The translations under genes and the position numbers were made by a program. A DNA stretch of 64,000 nt from positions 638,237 through 702,236 of the forward strand of contig NZ_LMPT01000012.1 of NCBI RefSeq assembly GCF_001424425.1. The letters run 5' to 3'. Positions 27,187 to 34,157 of this stretch are shown here, in pieces. Source of the stretch: Acidovorax sp. Leaf191 (GTDB lineage Bacteria; Pseudomonadota; Gammaproteobacteria; Burkholderiales; Burkholderiaceae_C). Positions within the stretch are counted from its first letter, which is position 1. Each line of letters opens with the position of its first letter. The notes under the pieces are model-generated. The model was not told where the DNA came from, did no database searches, and saw nothing but the letters and a program-made list of their open reading frames with translations.

Positions 27187-28376
27187 CGCTGCCAGCTCCA
27201 CTGCACCAGCGGGCGGGCCGCCTGCCAGCTGTGCATGCGCCCGAGCGGCTGGGCGCTGGACAGCTCCAGCCGCAGCAATTGCCCGCCGTGCGCGCCATGC
27301 AGCTGGACCAGCAGTGCCTGCGTCTCCAGTGTGACGGCGTTGACCACCAGGCGGCAACCGGCGGGCATCAACGCCTGCAGTTCGGTGAACAGCGCGGCGT
27401 CGAAACCGCCACCGACAAACACCGCCTCGGGCGGTTGCAACCCGTGCAAGGCTGCGGGCGCTGTGCCGTGCACCACCTGCAGCGCGGCCTGCAGGCCCAC
27501 GTGCTCGGCGTTGCGGCGGATGTTGTCTGCGCGGGCCGCATGCTGCTCCACGCAGTGCGCCGTGCCCCCGGCCAGGCACCACTCCACCGCGATGGAGCCG
27601 GAGCCGCTGCCGATGTCCCACAGCCGCTCGCCGCGGCGTGGGGCCAGGGCGGCCAGCGTGAGTGCGCGGGCCGGGGCCTTGGTGATCTGCCCGTCGTGCG
27701 CATAAAAATCGTCGGCACGGCCCGGTACCTGGGGCATGCCCACGCCGCCCTGGGCCTGCAGGGCCACGGCCACGGGGGCCAGTGCGGGGTCTGCCGGCAG
27801 CGCGGTGATCGCCTCGTGCGCCGCCAGCCTGCGGCAGCGCTCGCGCGGGCCGCCCACGGCCTCCATCACCCACAGGCTGCTGTCGCCCCAGCCTTCGTGC
27901 ACCAGCCACTGCGCCAGCTGCGCCGCGGCCGCGCCATCGCGCAGCAGCACGATGAACTGGCGCCCTGGTGCCAGGCGGGGCAGCAGTTGCTGCAGCGGGC
28001 TGGCGTGCAGGCCCAGGCAATCGACTGCCTCAAGCCGCCAGCCCAGGCGCGCCGCGACCAGCGAGAATGTCGAGGGTTGCGCGTGGCAGCGCCACTCGTG
28101 GGGCGCCAGGTGCGCCGCCAGGCTGCCGCCCGCGCCGAACCAGAACGGGTCGCCCGATGCCAGCACCACCACGCGCTGCCCGCGCAGGGCCAGCACGGGG
28201 GCAACGTCGAAGGGCACGGGCCAGGGCCGGCCGCGGTCTCCCACCTCGGCCAGCGCCAAGTGGCGCGGGCCGCCGAACACCACCTGGGCGTCATCGAGTG
28301 CGCGGCGGGCGGCGGGGGCCAGTCCTTCCAGCCCATCTTCATTCAGGCCGACCAATGTCAACCACGGATCAGTCAT
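27183..28376 (-). CDS. cobL: Precorrin-6Y C5,15-methyltransferase (decarboxylating)
   Basis: 397 residues with two domains. The N-terminal tetrapyrrole methylase (about 1-205: LTLVGLNEDGLEGLAPAARRAL, VFGGPRHLAL, VVVLASGDPFWFGAG) methylates C-5. The C-terminal Rossmann methylase/decarboxylase (about 215-397: TKAPARALTLAALAPRRGERLWDIGSGSGSIAVEW) methylates C-15 and removes the C-12 acetate carboxyl, giving precorrin-8X. ATG 28376 shares two bases with the divergent cobK start codon (plus-strand CATG), so its promoter or upstream RNA must run through cobK in antisense. An earlier start at 28406 would overlap cobK further. Confidence 0.93.
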   Translation of the reverse strand: MTDPWLTLVGLNEDGLEGLAPAARRALDDAQVVFGGPRHLALAEVGDRGRPWPVPFDVAPVLALRGQRVVVLASGDPFWFGAGGSLAAHLAPHEWRCHAQPSTFSLVAARLGWRLEAVDCLGLHASPLQQLLPRLAPGRQFIVLLRDGAAAAQLAQWLVHEGWGDSSLWVMEAVGGPRERCRRLAAHEAITALPADPALAPVAVALQAQGGVGMPQVPGRADDFYAHDGQITKAPARALTLAALAPRRGERLWDIGSGSGSIAVEWCLAGGTAHCVEQHAARADNIRRNAEHVGLQAALQVVHGTAPAALHGLQPPEAVFVGGGFDAALFTELQALMPAGCRLVVNAVTLETQALLVQLHGAHGGQLLRLELSSAQPLGRMHSWQAARPLVQWSWQR

Positions 28377-29154
28377 GACGCATGTTCTCCTGCTGGGCGG
28401 TACCACCGGCGCCAGCCAGTTGGCCCAGGCCCTTCACCAGGCGGGCGTGCCGGCCGTTTTTTCGTATGCGGGCGTCACGCAGGCCCCGCTGGCGCAGCCC
28501 TTGCCTGTGCGCGTCGGCGGCTTTGGCGGGGTGCCGGGGCTTGTGCAGTACCTCGTGGACCATGGCATCACGCACGTCGTGGATGCCACGCACCCCTTTG
28601 CCGCGCAGATGAGCCGCCATGTTTGCGAGGCCTGTGCCATGGCCGGTGTGCCGCTGCTGGCGCTGGAGCGTGCCCCGTGGCAACCCGGGCCGGGCGACCG
28701 GTGGATCGACGTGCCCGACATGGCGACCGCTGCCTTGGCTTTGCCAGAGACACCGGCGCGGGTGTTCCTGGCCGTGGGGCGCAAGCAGTTGCATGCCTTT
28801 GCAGGCCTGGGGCAGCACCGCTACCTGCTGCGGCTGGTGGATGCCCCCGCGCCCGGCAGCCTGCCCTGGCCCGATGCCGCGGTGGACCTGGTGATCGGGC
28901 GTGGCCCCTTCAGCGCAGACCAAGACCTGGCCCTGCTGCAGGCGCACCGCGTGCAGTGGCTGGTGGCCAAGAACGCGGGCGGCGAGGCCACGCGCGGCAA
29001 GCTCGACGCGGCGCGCGCGCTGGGCCTGCCGGTGGTGATGGTGCAGCGGCCAGCCCTGCCGCAGCGTGCGCGCACCGAAGACGTGGGCGCGGTGATGCAC
29101 TGGGTGCGTCATGGCGCGTTGCCCGGTGAAGACGCATCGGCTGGCACGCCATAA
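28375..29154 (+). CDS. cobK: Precorrin-6A reductase
   Basis: 259 residues. NADPH-dependent reduction of precorrin-6A to precorrin-6B. Signatures: THVLLLGGTTGASQLAQAL (nucleotide site), HVVDATHPFAAQMSRHV, the GRKQL and GRGPFSADQDLALL motifs, and LVAKNAGGEATRGKLDAA. It lies on the plus strand inside a minus-strand cob operon. Its ATG (28375-28377) overlaps the cobL ATG by two bases on the opposite strand and its 3' end overlaps cobJ by 46 bases. It therefore has no intergenic DNA of its own; a promoter must lie within cobL. Confidence 0.94.
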   Translation: MTHVLLLGGTTGASQLAQALHQAGVPAVFSYAGVTQAPLAQPLPVRVGGFGGVPGLVQYLVDHGITHVVDATHPFAAQMSRHVCEACAMAGVPLLALERAPWQPGPGDRWIDVPDMATAALALPETPARVFLAVGRKQLHAFAGLGQHRYLLRLVDAPAPGSLPWPDAAVDLVIGRGPFSADQDLALLQAHRVQWLVAKNAGGEATRGKLDAARALGLPVVMVQRPALPQRARTEDVGAVMHWVRHGALPGEDASAGTP

Positions 29155-29939
29155 AAGCGCGGCGTGTAGGTGAACCGGCCCACGCGCCGCGTGGTGCTGT
29201 TGCCCACCAGCACCACGGTGCGCATGTCGGCCATCTCGGGCGCTGCCTCGGCCAGGGTGCAGACGGTGAGCTGCTCGTCGGGGGTGGACACGGCCCGCGC
29301 AAACACCAGCAGGCGCCCGGGCTCGCAGTGGGCGCGCAGCAATTCCAGCAGCCGCACGAAGCCCTCGGGCCGGCTGCGCGAGCGGGGGTTGTAGAAGGCC
29401 ATCGCGAAGTCGGCCTCGGCCGCCAGCCGCACGCGCTGGGAGATCACCGGCCAGGGCTTGAGGTTGTCCGACAGGTTGATGCAGCAAAAGTCGTGGCCCA
29501 GCGGGGCCCCGGCGCGCGCCGCTGCCGCCAGCATGGCGGTGATGCCGGGCAGCACCTGCACGTCCAGGGCCTGCCAGGCTGCCGATGTGGCGGGCGCCGC
29601 GTGCTCCATGGCCTCGAACACCGCGGACGCCATGGCAAACACGCCCGGGTCGCCCGACGACACCACCACGACCTGCCGGCCCTGTGCGGCCAGGGCCAGC
29701 GCCTGCTGCGCGCGGTCCAGCTCCACCCGGTTGTCGGACGCGTGCCAGGCCACAGGATGCGGTGCGGCGGCTTGCTGCCACAGGGCCTGCGCCCGCGCGA
29801 CGTACGGCAAGTAGCCGACCACATCGGTGGCGTGCTGCAGGGCCGCGGCCACTTCGGGAGTGATCTGCGCCAGGGCGCCGGGGCCCAGGCCTGCGATGGT
29901 CAGGCGGCCTGCGGCGGGGTTGGCAGAGCCGTTCACCAT
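29109..29939 (-). CDS. cobJ: Precorrin-3B C17-methyltransferase
   Basis: 276 residues. Methylates C-17 and causes ring contraction to precorrin-4. Motifs: LTIAGLGPGALAQITPEVAAAL, DVVGYLPYV, VVVVSSGDPGVFAMAS, GITAMLAAAARAGAPLGHDFCCINLSD and AFYNPRSRSRPEGF. The C-terminal 15 residues (YTPRFYGVPADASSPGNAP end) are encoded by DNA that also encodes the end of cobK on the other strand. The start overlaps the cobI stop by 7 bases. An ATG at 29939 is used; no other start fits the conserved N-terminus. Confidence 0.94.
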   Translation of the reverse strand: MVNGSANPAAGRLTIAGLGPGALAQITPEVAAALQHATDVVGYLPYVARAQALWQQAAAPHPVAWHASDNRVELDRAQQALALAAQGRQVVVVSSGDPGVFAMASAVFEAMEHAAPATSAAWQALDVQVLPGITAMLAAAARAGAPLGHDFCCINLSDNLKPWPVISQRVRLAAEADFAMAFYNPRSRSRPEGFVRLLELLRAHCEPGRLLVFARAVSTPDEQLTVCTLAEAAPEMADMRTVVLVGNSTTRRVGRFTYTPRFYGVPADASSPGNAP

Positions 29940-30703
29940 GCCGCCTCCGGCCGCCGCCCCTGGCCGTGCACCAGCACGATGGCGAAGTACGGGCAGGCGT
30001 CGTCCGCCACATCGGCCAGGCGGGCGACCTGCTGCGTGGCCGTGGTGCCGTTTTGCACCAGCCACGCGGTATCGAGCCGCCCGGTGCGCACCAGCGCGCG
30101 GCGGATGCGGGGCAGGTTGCGCCCCACCTTCATCACCACCAGCGCGTCGGCGGTCTGCATGCGGCGCACCAGTTCGTCCTCGGGCAGGGTGCCGGTCATC
30201 ACGCTCAGCACGTCGTCGCCCCAGGTGATGGGCTCGCCGGTGGCGTGCCAGCAGCCCACCATGCCGGGGATGCCGGGCACCACGTCGGGCGCGGTGCCGG
30301 TGCGATCGCGCAGGCGGGTGTACAGGTGCATGAACGAGCCGTACAGAAACGGGTCGCCTTCGCACAGCACCACCACCTGCTGCGTCTGCGCCAGCAGGGT
30401 CAGGCGCGTGCACCAGTCGTCGTAGAAGGCCGAGAGCTGGGCTACGTAGTCCGCGCTGTCCACCGGCAGTTCGGTGGTCACGGGGTACTCCATGGGGTAT
30501 TCCGTCACGCCGGGTGCGAGCAGGCCCTGCACCAGCTGGCGCGCCTTGCCGGGGCGGCCCTTCTTGCGGAAGAAGGCCACGTGGAGCGCGCCCCGCACCA
30601 GGCGGTCGGCCTTCACGCTCATCAGGTCGGGGTCGCCGGGGCCCAGGCCCACGCAGACGATGCCGGGCCGGGCCTGCGCGGATGCCATGGCGCTACTCGA
30701 CAT
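29933..30703 (-). CDS. cobI: Precorrin-2 C20-methyltransferase
   Basis: 256 residues. Adds the C-20 methyl that commits precorrin-2 to cobalamin. Text: IVCVGLGPGDPDLMSVKADRLVRGA, VAFFRKKGRPGKARQLVQG, EYPMEYPVTTELP and VVLCEGDPFLYGSFMHLYTRL. Two starts are possible: ATG 30703 (overlapping the cobH stop by 11 bases) and ATG 30688 (4 bases after it); both lack a strong ribosome site and translational coupling is likely. The extra five residues of the longer form do not affect the call. Confidence 0.94.
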   Translation of the reverse strand: MSSSAMASAQARPGIVCVGLGPGDPDLMSVKADRLVRGALHVAFFRKKGRPGKARQLVQGLLAPGVTEYPMEYPVTTELPVDSADYVAQLSAFYDDWCTRLTLLAQTQQVVVLCEGDPFLYGSFMHLYTRLRDRTGTAPDVVPGIPGMVGCWHATGEPITWGDDVLSVMTGTLPEDELVRRMQTADALVVMKVGRNLPRIRRALVRTGRLDTAWLVQNGTTATQQVARLADVADDACPYFAIVLVHGQGRRPEAAW

Positions 30704-31322
30704 CGCTGGCCAGTGCGTTGATGGCGGCCACCGTCATCGCAGAGCCGCCCAGGCGGCCGCGCACGATCATCGCGGGCACGGGCAGGTCGTGCATCAGGGC
30801 GTCCTTGGACTCGGCCGCGCCAATGAAGCCCACCGGGCAGCCGATGATGGCCGCGGGCCGCGGGCAGCCGGGCTCCTGCAGCATGTTGAGCAGGTGGAAC
30901 AGGGCTGTGGGTGCGTTGCCGATGGCGACCACGGCGCCCTGCAGCTGCGGGCGCCACAGCTCCACCGCCGCGGCGCTGCGCGTGGTGCCCAGTTGCTGGG
31001 CGAGAGCGGGTATCCGCTCGTCCTGCAGCGTGCAGATGATGGGGTTGGTGGCGGGCAGGCGGGTGCGGGTGATGCCCTCGCTCACCATGCGCACATCGCA
31101 CAGCACGGGGGCGCCGTCCTGCAGCGCCTGGCGCGCGGCCTCGGCCATGCCGGGGGAGAACATCACGAGCGGGGCCAGCTCGACCATGCCCGCGGCGTGG
31201 ATCATGCGCACCACGACGCGCTCTTCGACGGGGGTGAAGCGGCTCAGCTCGGCTTCGCGCCGGATGGTGGCAAAGGACTGCCGGTAGATCTCGGCGCCCT
31301 GGGTTTCGTAGCGGTGGAGCAT
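30693..31322 (-). CDS. cobH: Precorrin-8X methylmutase
   Basis: 209 residues. Moves the methyl from C-11 to C-12, forming hydrogenobyrinate. Conserved residues: the catalytic His in VVRMIHAAGMVELA, SPGMAEAARQALQDGAPVLCDVRMV, AIGNAPTALFHLLNML and IIGCPVGFIGAAESK. Length is normal. Its first 79 bases overlap the end of cobG, an unusually long overlap, so translation is probably coupled. Confidence 0.95.
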   Translation of the reverse strand: MLHRYETQGAEIYRQSFATIRREAELSRFTPVEERVVVRMIHAAGMVELAPLVMFSPGMAEAARQALQDGAPVLCDVRMVSEGITRTRLPATNPIICTLQDERIPALAQQLGTTRSAAAVELWRPQLQGAVVAIGNAPTALFHLLNMLQEPGCPRPAAIIGCPVGFIGAAESKDALMHDLPVPAMIVRGRLGGSAMTVAAINALASDVE

Positions 31323-32704
31323 GAATTCTTTGCAAACAACAACCCGGGATTGTCTTGCAGGATGGCCTCCTTCATGCGCTCATCGGTGACCTGGCTGGCA
31401 GTCCCTTGGCGAATCACCGCCCAAATCGGTCCGCGTTCGGTCGCTTCCGCCCGCAGAGCGACCGTGGCCGGCGCCTGGCGGGCGCAGCCTTTGGCGCAGC
31501 CCGACACATGCAGGTGCGCGCCCGGCGGCACATGGGGCGCGCAGGCCAGCGCCAGGGCCTGGGTGGGCGCGTGGGCCTGCGGGCAGCCCGGGGCGCCGGT
31601 GCATGCGGACACGCGCAGGCGCGGGTCGTCGGGGTGTGTGATCCAGTGCGGGCTGGATGCGAGGCCTGCAGCGGCTTCGCATCCCTGCCTGACGCTGCCA
31701 GCGATGCCCGAGCCGCTTTCCAGCAACACCATGCGCCACGGCGTGATGCGCAAACCCGTGACGCCGCTGCGGCGCGCTGCGCCAACCATGTCGGCCCACG
31801 CCTGGGCAGGCACGCGGCCCAGCGGTGCCGCCACCAGCGTGCCGACGCCGGGCACCCAGCCGGGCAGGGCGTCGTCCCCGCGGATGTGCTCTGGCGCCTG
31901 TGCAGTGACCACCCCGTCAGCGGGCACCCATGCCACGCCCGCAGGCAGGTCCGCCAGCCATGCCATGGACGTGGACGTGGACGTGGCCGTGGCCGTGGCC
32001 GTGGCCGTGGAATTTTCGTCAGCGGGGTGGTGAAGTGCGCTTTCCAGTTCTTTTGCGCAGGCGGCCATGCGTCCGGCCCGTTGCCCCACGGCTTTCTGGC
32101 GCAGGCAGCGTTGTGCAAACCAGCGTGCCAGTGCCAGGCCCGCAGCCACAGCGTCTTGCTGGTTGTTTGCCGCCAGCGCCCAGCGCAGTCCATCGGGCTG
32201 CACGCGCCATGCGGTGGTGCCCAGGCCAGGGGCGCGCAGCAGGCGGATGTCTGCTGATACGCCATGCAGCCAAGTCGAATATCCGCCGTCGATGGACCAG
32301 CCGAACTTGGCGGGCAGGGCGTCCAGCTCCGGCGACCGGGCCAGCGCCTGGTGCAGCGCCAGGGCCAGCGCCTGCACGCCGTCGCCGGGCCGGTGCAGCG
32401 GGTCGACCACCACATTGCGCAGGCGCTCGCTGCGCGCATCCGCATCCAGCAGCCCGCAGGCCGCCAGGGATCGCAGCAACGCGGCATGGCGCTCGGGCGG
32501 CACGCCGCGCAGCTGCACGTTGGCGCGGCTCGACAGCTCCAGCGTGCCCGCACCGTGCACCTGCGCCAGGCGCGACAGCCGCAGCGCCTGGTGCAGGGTC
32601 AGCCGGCCCAGCGGCGGGCGCACGCGCACCACCAGCCCGTCGCCCGAGGCCATGGGCTGCCAGGCGCCGGGGCACCAGCCTTGGATCTGCGGGGTGGGGT
32701 TCAT
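31244..32704 (-). CDS. cobG: Precorrin-3B synthase (oxygen-dependent)
   Basis: 486 residues. A sulfite-reductase-like iron-sulfur monooxygenase that forms precorrin-3B with O2; its presence marks the aerobic route. Two nitrite/sulfite reductase ferredoxin half-domains are seen (GDGLVVRVRPPLGRLTLHQALRL and the second after residue 300). The Fe-S cysteines are in ACTGAPGCPQAH and HVSGCAKGCAR. Between the halves is a (Thr-Ala)n(Thr-Ser)n tract encoded by hexanucleotide repeats. ATG 32704 is chosen because the conserved domain begins soon after; the upstream extension in frame has no homology to the family. First gene of the operon. Confidence 0.93.
   Translation of the reverse strand: MNPTPQIQGWCPGAWQPMASGDGLVVRVRPPLGRLTLHQALRLSRLAQVHGAGTLELSSRANVQLRGVPPERHAALLRSLAACGLLDADARSERLRNVVVDPLHRPGDGVQALALALHQALARSPELDALPAKFGWSIDGGYSTWLHGVSADIRLLRAPGLGTTAWRVQPDGLRWALAANNQQDAVAAGLALARWFAQRCLRQKAVGQRAGRMAACAKELESALHHPADENSTATATATATSTSTSMAWLADLPAGVAWVPADGVVTAQAPEHIRGDDALPGWVPGVGTLVAAPLGRVPAQAWADMVGAARRSGVTGLRITPWRMVLLESGSGIAGSVRQGCEAAAGLASSPHWITHPDDPRLRVSACTGAPGCPQAHAPTQALALACAPHVPPGAHLHVSGCAKGCARQAPATVALRAEATERGPIWAVIRQGTASQVTDERMKEAILQDNPGLLFAKNSCSTATKPRAPRSTGSPLPPSGAKPS
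31966..32010. repeat. Hexanucleotide tandem repeat inside cobG
   Basis: On the plus strand, three GTGGAC-type units followed by four GTGGCC-type units, encoding alternating Thr-Ser and Thr-Ala on the minus strand. The unit length is a multiple of three, so gain or loss of units keeps the frame. Lies in the linker between the two CobG half-domains. Confidence 0.85.
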
Positions 32705-33145
32705 GCAGGGTGAGGAATATGACGTCGAGGTGCCAAGCCCGTGGTGGAATCTGGCGGCACCTGGATCGCCAAATGTACTTGGGGCCTGCCGCGCTGCCAC
32801 TGCGCCACGTCGAGGCAGGTAACCGCACGGTGCCCTTGGCCAGGTCGCAGGACTTTTGCCCTGCGCGCTGGAACCGGCGCGGACTTCTATGTGAAGATGG
32901 CCAGGAGGCTGCGCGGCATAAGGCATCGAAGCGAAAAGTTCGAAAACCGAGGATCGCTAAGTGCTACTGACAAGCCCAGGGCGGGCCCCTGGGCGCAGGA
33001 AGTAGTGCTTGGCGAGACCGGTTTGTCGAGCGTTGCAGCCGATGCTCCTTCTGCCGCGCAGCCTCCTCGACCCCTTGCGGTGCGTTGCGCAGCCCCGCGC
33101 CGCACGGCATACACGATGCCGTATGACAGGAATGCAGGCCCCCGT
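32705..33145. other. Divergent regulatory interval between cobG and the LysR gene
   Basis: 441 bases with no convincing gene. It contains a perfect 8-base inverted repeat GCCCAGGG-cgggc-CCCTGGGC at 32974-32994, flanked by CTACT/AGTAG that could extend the stem. I looked for the usual cobalamin riboswitch signatures in the cobG orientation and did not find an ordered set. Promoters for both directions must lie here or nearby; none is clear. Confidence 0.5.
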
Positions 33146-34078
33146 ATGAGAGACCACGCCCTTTTCGACAAGATAGACCTCCATCTCATAAGGGTCTTGC
33201 ACACCGTGCTCACAGAACGCAGCGTATCGAGGGCCGCCGTCCGGCTGGGCATGCACCAGCCGGCCGTGTCTGCCGCGCTCAAGCGCCTGCGGGACCTGGC
33301 GGGCGACCCGCTGCTGGTGCGCTCGGGTGCCAACATGATGCCCACCGACGCCGCGCTGCGCATGGTGGAGCCCGCGGGCGCCATCCTGCGATCGGCCGAG
33401 GCCTTGTTCTCCGATGCGCGGGGGTTCGATCCGCGCACGTCCACCCGTACCTTCCGCGTGGCGGCCAGCGACTACCTGGACCCGCTCTTCCTGCCCCAGC
33501 TGGTCGCCCGCCTGAAGGTCGAGGCACCGCTGTGCCCCATCGAGATCCTGCCGCTGTCGGCCGATGCCCACTACCACGCGCACCTGGCGCAGGGCGAGGT
33601 CGACGTGGTCATCGGCAACTGGCCGCAGCCGCCCGACGACCTGCACATGGGCCGCCTGTTCGGCGACGAGGTGGTGTGCCTGGTCAGCCGCGAGCACCCG
33701 GCCGTGCGCCGGGGCTGGGACGCCGAGAGCTGGCTGGCCGCCGAGCACATCGCGCCCACCCCCACCCACCCGGGCGCGCGCGGCGTGATCGACGCGCACC
33801 TGGACAGCCTGGGCATGGCCCGCAATATCACCGCACGCTGCGCGCACTTCAGCGCCATACCGCCCATCGTGGCGTCGAGCCTGCTGGTGCTGACCACCGG
33901 TCGCCAGTACTGCGAACGCTACGTTGACCAGCTGCCGCTGGCCATACTGCCCAGCCCCGTGCCTTTCCCGCGCCTGATGTACTACCAGCTGTGGCATGCC
34001 CGCACCCACCATTCGGCAGCGGCCATCTGGCTGCGCGACTGCGTGAAGACCGTGGCTGCGTCGCTACGAAAAGAATAG
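33146..34078 (+). CDS. LysR-family transcriptional regulator
   Basis: 310 residues. N-terminal winged helix-turn-helix (about 8-67: LHLIRVLHTVLTERSVSRAAVRLGMHQPAVSAALKRLR, followed by GDPLLVRSGANMMPT), then a periplasmic-binding-like effector domain. Resembles the NodD/NahR-like subgroup. It faces the purine transport genes, 79 bases upstream of the ABC ATPase, so it may regulate them, the divergent cob operon, or both. Start ATG 33146 fits the family; ATG 33116 is also in frame. The TAG stop lies within a repeat copy. Confidence 0.88.
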   Translation: MRDHALFDKIDLHLIRVLHTVLTERSVSRAAVRLGMHQPAVSAALKRLRDLAGDPLLVRSGANMMPTDAALRMVEPAGAILRSAEALFSDARGFDPRTSTRTFRVAASDYLDPLFLPQLVARLKVEAPLCPIEILPLSADAHYHAHLAQGEVDVVIGNWPQPPDDLHMGRLFGDEVVCLVSREHPAVRRGWDAESWLAAEHIAPTPTHPGARGVIDAHLDSLGMARNITARCAHFSAIPPIVASSLLVLTTGRQYCERYVDQLPLAILPSPVPFPRLMYYQLWHARTHHSAAAIWLRDCVKTVAASLRKE

Positions 34079-34122
34079 CTGCTCGCGCATACGGAGCAAG
34101 CGCAAGGCGGTATTTTCATTCC
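34074..34122 (+). repeat. Degenerate interspersed repeat supplying the LysR stop codon
   Basis: Reads aatagctgctcgcgcata then cggagcaagcgcaaggcg and gtattttcattcc. It starts with AATAGCTGCT as in the copies at 55074 and 58531; the TAG of that motif is the stop codon of the LysR gene. The stem is imperfect, so a terminator role is weaker here. Confidence 0.6.
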
Positions 34123-34157
34123 AAAAACAAGTCATAAAACTGAGAGACAATCCCCGC
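34123..34157 (+). promoter_or_regulatory. Promoter-like element just before the ABC ATPase start
   Basis: GACAAT at 34146-34151 lies 6 bases before the ATG at 34158, the same arrangement as at polA. If it is a -10 element, the mRNA would begin at or next to the start codon (leaderless). The upstream bases are AT-rich (CAAAAACAAGTCATAAAAC) without a clear -35. No ribosome site is present before the ATG, which supports the idea. Confidence 0.45.

Noticed and set aside
26118..29129. A 1003-codon open frame on the plus strand across cobM, cobE and cobL
   Set aside because: It overlaps three well-identified cob genes and is Arg/Pro/Ala-rich; it also extends into the real cobK in a different frame.
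32790..32925. Possible cobalamin riboswitch (GCCACTG, GGTGCC and CCAGGAG-like bits on the plus strand)
   Set aside because: The motifs are on the strand opposite to cobG, in the wrong order and too close together (about 80 bases between the GGTGCC and the B12-box-like part). I judge them coincidental, though a covariance-model scan would be decisive.
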